Positions 48,450 through 58,930 of a stretch of 64,000 nt of DNA are shown piece by piece. The notes beneath the pieces are model-generated. The model was not told where the DNA came from, made no database searches, and saw only the letters and a program-made list of their open reading frames with translations. Origin of the DNA: Nymphaea colorata (taxonomy: Eukaryota; Streptophyta; Magnoliopsida; Nymphaeales; Nymphaeaceae). Within the stretch, counting starts at the first letter, position 1. Each line of letters begins with the position of its first letter. The stretch is taken from the NCBI RefSeq assembly GCF_008831285.2, contig NC_045149.1, forward strand, positions 6,784,417 to 6,848,416. The letters run 5' to 3'. A program made the translations under genes and the position numbers.

Positions 48450-50300
48450 TGAAAATGGCATACCCAAGAACATATATGCATCAACCAACGATCGTATGAA
48501 TTAAAAAAAAAAAACATATGAAACTAGCAATCACATCCGACAACACAAGCCAACAAATGTCAAATTCATTGCTACTAGTTATTCAGGCCATCTGAGTAGT
48601 GACATTGACAGCTTCTATACAATTGTAACCAAACACTCCAGAAGCAAGTCTCACATTTTACTTAGATGATAAATGTATGCCTGGGGGTGGAATGGGCCAC
48701 TAACTTCGCCATAAAGCTACCACTAGAAAAAGCCAAGCTTTGGTCCTAACGATGCTTTATGATGATAAATATCTGTGTGGTTGCATGCACATAGAAGCAC
48801 ACAAACATGTGTTTTTCCAGCACTGGACCAGCTGGAGGCCAATAAGGGTCAAACCATGAAAAAAAAAATCAACTAATCTGTAATCTGTATCTCTTGGGTG
48901 GCATACTAACTTCAGCATTATCTCCTTCCCATAGCACTTCAATAATCTGTTCATCTCAGGGTGGAGCTACAAATTTTATTTTATGGGGCAGTAAACATAT
49001 GGTTAACAAATTTACAATTGGCCTTAAGGTGGTATGGGTTTCGTATGACCGTCTCATATAACTGAACACAGGTCTATGGAAGTCCAACATATAAATTCAA
49101 AGTTTTACAAAGCCCCCACCTATCTCCCTGCCCTTAGTTCATCCAACCACCTAAAGCGAGGAGCCTGTGAGTAAGATTGTGAGAACAAAAGGGAAGGGGA
49201 GACCAAGAAAAGCCCTAGAGAAAGTGACAATGGATCATGGTTCCTTGTCCGACATGGCCATGGTGCAAAGTCGGACCCGGCTGTTGTTAAAATGGAGTTC
49301 ATCGTGAGTGGAGGAGGTGGAGGAAGCAATGATCCGGTGAACCAAGAATTACCTCCAGCAGATCTGGCTTGCAATAAAGTAGGGTTCATGTAAAAGTTAT
49401 TGTACATTCTTCAGGCCAAATCTGGTCATTGCAAAATGGGAGAAAAACAGAGAGAAAAATAGGGTTCTCTCTCGAAAGAACGAGTAAATAGTTTTTCCCT
49501 ATGTTACCTTGAGTTATCCCGCCATCAAAACAAGAGTGGAAGCCTCTTCTTCTTCTTACCTACATACAGGGTCTAGAGCTGCATTGGCACTAAGTGGTGA
49601 GATTTTCAAATACTTCAACTTCAGCATAAAAGCCAACTCCCTTTTCTATATAAGAGCATAGCTTTCGGCAGGTTAAACTGAAGATACATTGTATAGCATG
49701 CCCCAACTCACTTGTTTGGCAGGTTGAACTGAAATACACTGCATAACGTGCTCCAACCCGCCCATCTGACCTATGCCCCTTCTGTTTGATAAAATGGTTA
49801 TTAGTAGAGATAATTGTTTTCATGGGCTCATGTGAGCACCCAATTCATAGTTTTGAAGAACCCAATTGCACACATTGCCTAGAGAATGGGTATAACTGAA
49901 CAAAATTAATGCAACTATATTCTAAAAGCAGCTTCAATTTGTTTCTTCAAAATCTTCATAGAAGAGCTCCATAGTTCAAAACCTAAAAAGAAGTTTTCCT
50001 AGACAATGAAAAAGGCTGAACATTTACCTTTTCATCTTTGAAACATAATTGACAAGTTTAGTTGTTCTATACTAAAAAATGATATCCGTCGCTTTGAAAT
50101 GGTTACAAAAGAGTGATCTGTCTTCTCATGTAAAATTGCTGGTTTTGCCTTAAGACAAGTTAAGCTATTGACCAGCACTTCCAATTTGTAGATGCGCTTC
50201 TTAAATAAAAATAACCAAAACTAGTAATGCAATCTATAACGACTATGTGCTTCCAGCATGTCCATGTAGACAGCTAGAAACATAAATGTGTGTGAGAGAG
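48450..50300. repeat. Duplicated segment, copy B (exon-less relic)
   Basis: Matches copy A at 36975-40560 in the same order and orientation, but the 1.7 kb of copy A that hold exon 1 and the microsatellites are replaced by about 200 unrelated bases (48940-49138). The coding exon 2 is also absent on the left side. So this copy holds only intron and promoter sequence and cannot make the protein. Confidence 0.83.
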
Positions 50301-52620
50301 AGAGAGCAATGTGTTCAACATAGAAGTGATTATAAGAACTTTAGAAACTGTTTTTTTTTTTTTTTCAACTCAATGAAGCTGAACTTGGGTCTAAAAAGAC
50401 TAAAAAAAGCTTTGGTATAGAAAGTTGATGCCCATGAGAATCGAACTAATGATTTATTTTGTTGTGAGTAGATATCTCAACCAACTATCTGCACCCAGTG
50501 CTGCTCTTGGATGTCACTTTCCCCGCCCCCTGGTCTGCCAGAGTGCCACCGTCAACGACGACCTGACACGGCCCGAAACCCCCACCTCAAACCTTTTGTT
50601 CTTCCCTTTTCCCTCTCTGCTGTCGAAAAAAAATCATTATATCGAAATTATATATTTTTAAAGCACAATTTGACATGCATCAAAGGGGAAAAAAATCATA
50701 TTTTGCTTCCAAAACGAATCATCCAAACACCCTTATGTCTGTGATGAACAGTTGCTTGGTCACTGTTTTTAATGGTTTTAGTGACACAAAATAAATAAAT
50801 GCAAAAAAAAAACTATTCAACGTGAACTAGCCGTTTGATTCAATTTTCCTTGTAACAAATCATGTCATCAAAATCAGACTGAATCGGATTGTCCAAATCA
50901 AATCGACAGCAAATAGATTGATTTCATGCTAAATCAGTAGTGCAATGTGTCAAGTTTTCACCTTTTTTTTTTTATTTATCTGAATTCCTTAATGTTAAAT
51001 ATTATATATATATATATTGCTTATTAAGAAACATTTTTTTTTTACATATTGTTAGCCGATTCACGGCCTAAATACGTGAAAGGGGCGATTCACCAAATTG
51101 GCTGCCTCAGCATCATTGCCTAACTGAATAATCATACTGCTGATTTGGTAAATCGACCAAATCAGCTAAATCATTTGAGAATCAACCAAAAAATATCAAA
51201 CAATATTGGAAAACAAGTAAAAATATAAAAATTAAAAATATGAAATATCAAGATGTTAAAAATAATAGTTAAAAACTGGCATATGACACTCTTGAATTGG
51301 CTACCAAATGGAAATTTGGAATTGGTTTCCCATCAATTTGATTCAAAATAGTGGACTCAACCAGTTCTTTAATGAAATCTCTATATCGACATAAGATTTC
51401 ACAAAAGGACCCTTGCGACATGGGGAATTGAAATCAATCGGTCGCCTAATGGTTAAAAAAATTTGAAACTGCCACTAAATTTTTTTTAAACAAATGAATT
51501 GATTTATGATATACGTATCGACGGTTTGTAATGGTTTTAGCAACATTTGTGATAGTTTTGCCAATGAATTTAAACTTTTTAATCAACTAGCAACATCCAT
51601 AGGCAGTAGATTTCAATTCATAGTGCATATATGTATATTCTTGTTGTTGTAAATTTTCTCAACTTTAACTCTATGTCACCATAGGGCGAGGTGCGGCAGC
51701 CGGAATGGCACATTTCAAAAAGTTTAAGTGCGGCGGTGCAGTGAGAATAATTTATTATTATTATTATTACTTTAATTTATTATATATATAACAGAATAAA
51801 CATATTATTATAATTTAGTTATTAATATATATAACATATTTAAATAATTGTATTGCATAGAAAAATATTGTTTAATTTAGTAATATGACATTCTAAGTAG
51901 GCGCAGGTGTGAATCGGAGCTGCAGTGGAGTAAAATAAAAGAGTCCGATAACTTATGACTAACTCCACTGCAACATGTATATATACATGAAAATTGACAT
52001 ATATGCATTAGGCCCGCCTAGCTCGATAATAAGTGAGGTTTGGCCGCTGGCCCAACTAAAATTTAAAAATAATATTTTTAATATTAAATAATATATAAAA
52101 CACATCAACAAACGAACATGCGCAACATCTCATGAAAATAATTCATTTTGAAGATATTTTGTTCATTTTAACTCCACGTAATTCAAATTGGAAAATTGCA
52201 ACCTAGGTTATATTGCCGGAAGGGTGCTTTTTATTAATAAAGTAAATGCTTAAGCTTGGTATTAGTAGTTCCAAAAAAACATGATCAGTTTTCAACTACA
52301 GTGAAAAAAACCTAAAAGTGGATTTTTAAATGTCTAATATCTTTTTATCCTTACCCGTTGTATATTCCGAAAAAAACTATCCCAATATATCGTAATCACG
52401 CGCTCCCCAACGATATTTTGAAAAAACACCGGTCAAGAAAAGCCGAAATTTTACGTCGTTTCCCAAAATATTCAACACACGAGAACCATTTACGTTGCAG
52501 CCACTGCTCATTGGCTCTTTGAACAGTAGGATAGGAATGATAATGTTAGTAATTTAACGTGTTGTAATAGGACAATTTTGGAATAAAGGACGTATAAAAT
52601 CGCTGAGCGCTGCCGTTAGG
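50301..52620. other. Intergenic region upstream of the SH2 gene
   Basis: AT-rich with ATT and TA runs (51.0, 51.75 kb). A short GC-richer piece near 50.5 kb reads as a chance frame. The last few hundred bases must contain the SH2-gene promoter; no clear TATA box was identified. Confidence 0.5.
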
Positions 52621-52863
52621 ATGTTCAGCAGACGGAGGAGACATGTCTCAAGAAGACGGAGGAGACATGACTCAAGAAGGTCAAGAAGAAGAGGAGAAAG
52701 AAGAAAAAGGAGGAGGAGGGGAAGAACAAGCAGAAGAAGAACAAGAAGGGGAGAAAAGGACGTTGCTTCAAGAGGAAGAAGGAGCAGAAGAAGAACAAGA
52801 AGGGGAGAAAAGGACGTTGCTTCAAGAGGAAGAAGGAGCAAAAGAAGAAAAGGAGGAGAATAG
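52621..52863 (+). other. Arginine-rich upstream frame overlapping the SH2 start
   Basis: An ATG 22 bases before the chosen start opens an 80-codon frame (MFSRRRRHVSRRRRRHDSRR and on) that overlaps the acidic N-terminus in another frame. It is rich in Arg because GAA/GAG codons read out of frame give AGA/AGG. If the transcript starts upstream of 52621, this frame could lower translation of the main protein. It may equally be a compositional accident. Confidence 0.3.
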
Positions 52864-55800
52864 CGAAGTGGAAGCAGGAGAAAGAGAAGAAAAAGAGGTA
52901 AAGCGAGAAGTGGAAGCCGAAGAGGATGGAGGGGGTGAGGAGGATTATGTTGAGCTCAAAGATCTCCGTTTGGATATTTCCAAGTCCCGTAATCGAGGGG
53001 AGGAGGGTGCTCTGGATATGAAGGATGACGGCTCCTTCACGCTCTGCCTCTGGATTTACTTACTTGGCTCCTCCCAGTACCCCGCGGCCATCATTAACCA
53101 GGTCTCTCTCTCTCTCTCTCACTCACTTTCTTTCTCAAGTTCATTTCACGGCTTCTTTTGGGTGTCGATTTTTTGGTTGGTTATTCAGTTTATTTACACA
53201 TTTCTCGCAATTGGTTGCTAATACAGGTTTCTTCGGATGGTGAAGTTTCTGTCCCTTTTCTCAAGCTCAACGACGAGAAGAAAATCACTCTAATGCCGGC
53301 GGTTTTGGTGCACGAAGAGGCGTATTTCGACGAGGCTGAAAGACCATGTGTTTCCGCCGAGCTTGAATACCCGTTTGAGAAATGGGTTCACGTTGGGTGC
53401 GAGGTTGGTGGTTTCTCTTCCTATTCTGGTGAAAAGTTTATTGATTTCCTAACCATCCACGTCCTTTTCCTTTTTTTTCTTCCCCTCATGAATTTACCTG
53501 TCCCGCGGCCATTGCCTTGCGAACAACGCGCTCTTGCTTGTACAGGCATGTCTTGAAATGGCTTCTTTAGTCCTTTCTCATGCATGCACGTTGATGATCT
53601 GCATTCAGCTTTCATTCTTGCGAGATTTTTGGAATTATCTGCTTTATTACAAAGCTTAACAGTCCCATTTTTTACTATTCATGACTCGTTGGAACCTTTT
53701 GTACAATTTCACATTGTGAATCAAGTGAAATGACCCATAGAATGTCATGTTTCGAAGTTGGTGTTCCTCTTGACATGGAAGGCGATAGGGTAGCTACCAT
53801 TTTTTTTTTGGGGGGGGAAGGGGGATGGGGGGTGAAAACCATGCAGAAATCCAGCTGTGTACATGAATCAGGATTCGGCTGAGAATGGTAGTGTCCCATA
53901 AGTTGACTATCGATGATTCTTTGGAAAACTTCATACAATTCTTTTACGTACCTTTCAACTTTATGAATCAGGTGGAACGATTCATAGAATGTCCCATAAC
54001 TTTCTTTCAGTTGTCTTCCTGTTTAAATTTCGGATTTTGGACAGAATGTTCTGGCATTTTGATTATGGCCGCTTCTGTAGGTTAAGTGGTTGTTTGAACT
54101 CCCTTGCAGGTGGGCACAACCTATCTACGCCTTCATATTGATGGGGAAGTCGTCAATGAGAAGCAGCTTTCTCACTCATCAGTAAATGACTCTGCATTAA
54201 AAATGACAAACATAACGCTGGTTGGTAATGCGGAAGCAGATAATAGTCTCCATGGCTATGTTCATCATGCTTGTGTCTATGCAAGTTTCCCATCTGTCAA
54301 GGATCATTATGTGAAGGTAATCTGAATAGCCATATCTCCTCTTACTGGATGAAGGCATGATTCCATATGCTTCCTTATGCTTTGTGGGGTTTAAAATCTT
54401 TCATGGTTCTCAAGTGGACTTACTGCTTGCAGAATCCACCATTGATGTTGTCGCTTGATGGTTCCTCATGTCTCTCTGAAAATATTGAGGTTGTGGAAGG
54501 TGGGGATGGCGTTTGGAGTGTAGTTGGTGGTAAGGTCAGAACGATTCCTTTCAGTTGCTTTCTATGTCAGTTTTTTGCTCTGCAAATAATGCAGGAAAGC
54601 CTAAAGATTAAAGAATAGAAGTTGCATGACAAAATATTAGCTTAACCTAACACTTAAATGGACACATTATTATCTGTTCATAGGATGCAATAATCTGATA
54701 AATCTTCTCACAAAATGAAATCTGCGATACTAGAAAATATTGATAAATGAGAAGCCTTGTCATGAAAGTTATGCACTTATGCTAGGTTGTCCTTTGCTCT
54801 TCTTCAGTAAAGAAATTGCCATTAGATGATGGAGTTCCCTTTTCGGTTTCTCAGCAAAAACTTTGTGACCATTAGTTGTTTTAGATAAAAGGTTACACAC
54901 ACATACATATGTTACTGCCTGGTCTGGGTACCCTTCTAGCCTGCATCAACTAGCCGATGTGATACTCTCCAGAAGCTATATACTTGGACTTGAAGGGCAT
55001 ATTATTAACTATTTTTACATTTCAAATTAAGGAATCAACTGGAATTGGCCATTTAAGGTTTTAGTCATTATATTAGTTAGTTGCAGGGAATATAGATTCC
55101 AGTGAAAACCTGCTGAGGGATAGGCCCTCCACCATTTTATTGCTAAGATATAATATTTTCAACAAAAAAGTACAAATCCCCTGTCGGTATGCACCAAAGA
55201 GCATCAAGATCTAGGCCCCCATGTCCTCCTTTGGTTGGCTGGAAGCAACATAGATTATAACGTTTTGCTGCTTCGTTGATCTTGTGGTTGATTATTGTAT
55301 CAATGTTCTGGTATTCATGTAAGTCCAGCCTTGAATCGATTAACTATAGGGTCAAGGTTCTCTTCCCCTTTCCCTTCCCCTTCCCCAACAATCCTGAGAG
55401 AACTTCCCTCGTCCATTTGTTGCTGGACTGAAACTATGTCTCTACACTTGCAAGGCATTTAAAATTCACATCCCAATAATTTGGAGTGACAGGCTTCAAT
55501 ATGTCAAGTGATGACTTCTTATCTGCTTTCCTTCTGAGAAAAACTAATTTTGGTTGGGAGAGTTAGCACTTTGCTGGTTATCTGGGGATCTTCCCCTTCC
55601 TTTTGCATGTTTAATGTAATCGATCCTTCTGTTCCTTGCGCTGTGAAAGCTTGGCGTTGGCTTTTTGTGATCTCCTTACTGCTGCAAACCTGTGAAATTT
55701 TGTGCTTTTTCTCTCTCTTTCATATGCATACATGTAAAAAATGCATGTGTCCACATTAGTATGGATCAAGAGTATTATGCTTTAGCACATAAGCAACCTT

Positions 55801-58800
55801 GGCAAGTTTTACTCGCTGTTACTGACTTTTTACTGTGATTCAGGCCTCTTGTCGTAGAAATTTCGCCCTTGACATTCTCTTGTTAGATGCCCTTGGACAT
55901 TCTGCGCAGAGGGAAATTGAGGTTGTCTGCTTCTTAAATGGTTCTCCTTTCAGGTTAAATCTGAATTATCTTGTTCTGGAATTTTCTAAATATGGTATTC
56001 TTGACATTTCAGGTCATTGCTTCCCTTGTGTATGCGGATAATGGATTGCCTGTTGAGAAATCAAAGGATGATGCTGAAGCTCCTCTTTTGACAACATATG
56101 ATGGAGTAGAATTCCCTTCTACTGATAGACCTATCAAGCTTCTGCATGGGCGAGCATCATTTAAGCTGAAAATATCTCAGGTACTTGGGCATTTAAATAA
56201 ATGGAATCTTCTGTGAAAATTTCCAGGGTTGTTTGTATTAATTTTCGATACCTTATGGATTTTAGTTAGAGATCCTATAACTGATCATTCGCTCTTGGCA
56301 TACAGCTTTCCTCCAAATGCGAGAACAGATTATTTCGTGTTCGTTTTGAGTCATCAAATGAGCAAAGATATCCTTTCCTTGTAGTGTATTCTCGGCCAAT
56401 CCGTTGTGTGTCAAGGAATCGCAATGCTCGCCCATTGTCTGTGTGGAGGAAGCCATTTCCTGCTGCCCATCTACCTGATGTGCCTCCATCACCAGGAGCT
56501 GATGAGGGATCTAGTGAAATACAAGATGGAGATGAACATTTCTTAATGTCAACTTTGCAAGGATCTGTTCATGGTCCTCTTCTCAAGCGTGCCAAAGTAG
56601 GACATGGAAGGATTGCTCGAAGAGTTGGTGCTGATGTTGGTCTGGAACTTCTTTGTGAAGAAAGCAATGTCTGGAACATAAGTCCAAATGATGTATGTCT
56701 TTTGTTTCATGTTTGATACCTCCTTGTCTTTTTTATTTAGCAGAACTAATTCTCGTTTCCTGGAATGAGATGCCATTGAAATCTTTTGTTGTTTGACAGG
56801 ATGATACTACATATAAAGGAAAGCATGAAACAAAAATCGGATCCAATGGAAAAGAGAGTATTCCATCTGATTGCCAAAGCAATCATGCCAGAGTCTCTGC
56901 TTTCAGCAGGACTGGGAGTCAATTATCAGACCTGGCTGTTTTCAAGTATTGCCTTGAGGGTATAAATGAACGTGCAGCTTTTCTTAAGGAAGTTGTAGTG
57001 TCTGCAACTGAACAAGCTTTGGCTGACTTTGCTGCTCAGGTTTCTATATATACAGGTTGCTCCCATAACAGGTAGACTCTCTATTCTTGCTCATGCTTGT
57101 TTTAGTGTGTGTTAACATATTTAGCTGCTTATTTGCATGCAGTTGACATATATTAGTTATTTAAACTTTGAAAACATGCATGCTGATCCTACTTTCTACT
57201 GTTTGTGATTCAAAGACACCAAATATTAATCGCAAAGCGATTGATTCAAGAAGGAAACAGAACATGGAACGTGCTTTCCCAGAATGGTCACCAAGTTCTT
57301 TGGAGAAATGCCATTTTCGAAGTTGAAAGGCAGTTTTTGAGGATCTCTCAATCTGTCAACAGAAGCCTTTCCATCCAGGTTCCTTATCAAATGGAACTTC
57401 TTATGTTTGGTTACTTGAGAATCTTTGTGCAGTTGGATTTTCCATGATAGCAACCTGTGTTTTTATTCTCTTAGGACAAAGAATTTCTGAGAGGAATAGC
57501 TGGATGCTCTGAAACAGTTGGTCGTGAAAGTTTTGACAGACTCTGGCAGTGGTTATATCCTGTAGCTTTGACTTTATCAAAATGTCAGTTGCATGCGGCG
57601 TGGGAGTGCACGTCACCTAAGTGGGTTGAGGGGATGATTACTCGAGAAGAGGCAGAATCTTCTCTTAGAGGTCCTCAAGGAATTGAAAAGTCTGGGACAT
57701 TCTTGCTCCGGTTTGCTAATTCCAGAAGCTGGCCACATCCAGATGCCGGCAGCTTGGTTGTTAGCTATGTTGGCACTGATTGCACGTTCCATCATAAATT
57801 AGTTTCTCTTGATGACAGGTATACATTGTTCTTTGCTTATTTCTCTTGATGTTTGAGTTGATGATAAAATTGGTAACTGATTTAACCCATATGTGTCTTG
57901 CATCATATTTGCCTGGAAGTAAAAATTATCAACATCATCATGGATGTGTAGAAACTATTATACAGCACAGTTACGTGAAAAGAGTAGGCCTCAAGGAACA
58001 ATATTGACAGTATGAACTATTAAGGCTTTTTCTTTCTTAAGATACTTGTCTCTCACATAGTTTGGTACACTAGAAATTGTGTGTGCCTAAAACATGCTTT
58101 GTTCCTTTAGTATCAGTTAGCTTTGGTTTTACAACAGGAATGAAACCATCGGAGGTGGTATAGTGTCGTATAGAATTTGTTTAGATAGCATGGCCCCATC
58201 CTCTTTTAGTCTTTTTTGGCGTTAAGCAGTGGAGGAGCCAGAAATTTGTGGCTTAGGGGCAACATTTTTTTTATCATATAAAAAATCAGATTTGAAGGCA
58301 ATAATATGTAATAAACTAAAGTGAGGGACTTGATATCAAAATAAACTACATTGTGTGGGTCTGTGTGCACAACTGCTCACACAAGCCCACACCTGGCTTT
58401 GCCACTGGTGTTAAGTAAGCTTGCTTTAACAAAATGGAAGCAAGATGTGACTATGCACGCCTGCAAACAATAAATTTTTTGATCGGTTGGTTGATTGACC
58501 TACAAGTTGAAAAGATATTTTCTTTTTGCATCTGTTCCAACAGGGAGATGAATGAGAAGCCTCTCGTGGACTTGCTATTATCTCAACCGGAGCTCTCACA
58601 GTTAGGCAGGCAAGATATTTTCTGTTTCTTAATTGCGAAAGCAGAGTTCCTTTTTCCTCCTTTCTTTTTAAGGAGAGAATTTACTTTATGTTCTCAATGA
58701 CATTGTTCATTTCATCTTTTGTTGGTGTTTGAAATCTTGAGATAGACATAGAATTCTAGTGTTCCTTGAGCAGGTGTCTGCGTGACACAGGTAGGTTGTT

Positions 58801-58864
58801 TTTCTATATGCCACCCATATTTGCAAAACATGGATTCTACTTTCTGTATGGAAAGCAATCCTAG
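52643..58864 (+). CDS. Plant STAT-like linker-SH2 protein (SH2 domain protein A/B, At1g17040/At1g78540-like)
   Basis: Twelve exons join in phase to 837 codons: 52643-53101, 53227-53403, 54110-54316, 54433-54534, 55844-55921, 56013-56180, 56306-56692, 56800-57071, 57216-57378, 57475-57818, 58544-58609 and 58774-58864. Residues 1-105 are very acidic. About 117-285 look like a concanavalin A/laminin-G type fold (GSFTLCLWIYLLGSSQYPAA, YLRLHIDGEV). A linker of helices precedes the SH2 domain at about 718-800, with W-VEGMITREEAE and SGTFLLRFANS; the Arg of FLLRF (about 750) is the phosphotyrosine-binding residue. SH2 domains are rare in plants and this group is the known STAT-like one. The last intron seems to use a GC donor (CAG|GCAAGA); without it the frame stops at 58700. 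Exon 12 is inferred. Confidence 0.88.
52733..52840 (+). repeat. Perfect in-frame 54-bp tandem duplication in SH2 exon 1
   Basis: Units 52733-52786 and 52787-52840 are identical and encode EEEQEGEKRTLLQEEEGA twice (residues 31-48 and 49-66). No base difference was seen, so the duplication is recent or kept by conversion. Confidence 0.95.
58227..58407. mobile_element. 181-bp hAT-type MITE in the tenth intron of the SH2 gene
   Basis: The left end CAGTGGAGGAGCCAG and the reverse-complemented right end CAGTGGCAAAGCCAG are similar. Flanks GCGTTAAG and GTGTTAAG (58219-58226 and 58408-58415) match at 7 of 8 bases. A fragment of the same family seems to lie near 20893. Confidence 0.7.
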
Positions 58865-58924
58865 AAAAATGAGCTCAATTAGCATTTCATGGTGGAGTCC
58901 ATGTAGATCCTCTTGATTGAGGCA

Positions 58925-58930
58925 AATAAA
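58925..58930 (+). promoter_or_regulatory. Likely polyadenylation signal of the SH2 gene
   Basis: AATAAA 61 bases after the stop codon proposed for exon 12. Its place supports 58774-58864 as the last coding exon. Confidence 0.45.

Noticed and set aside
51690-51940. Possible MITE between AGGGCGAGGTGCGGCAGC and AGGCGCAGGTGTGAATCGG
   Set aside because: The phrases are in direct, not inverted, orientation and no target duplication was found.
52554-52841. Minus-strand leucine/proline-rich frame opposite the SH2 exon 1
   Set aside because: It is the mirror of GAA/GAG-rich coding DNA; the repeats explain the composition.
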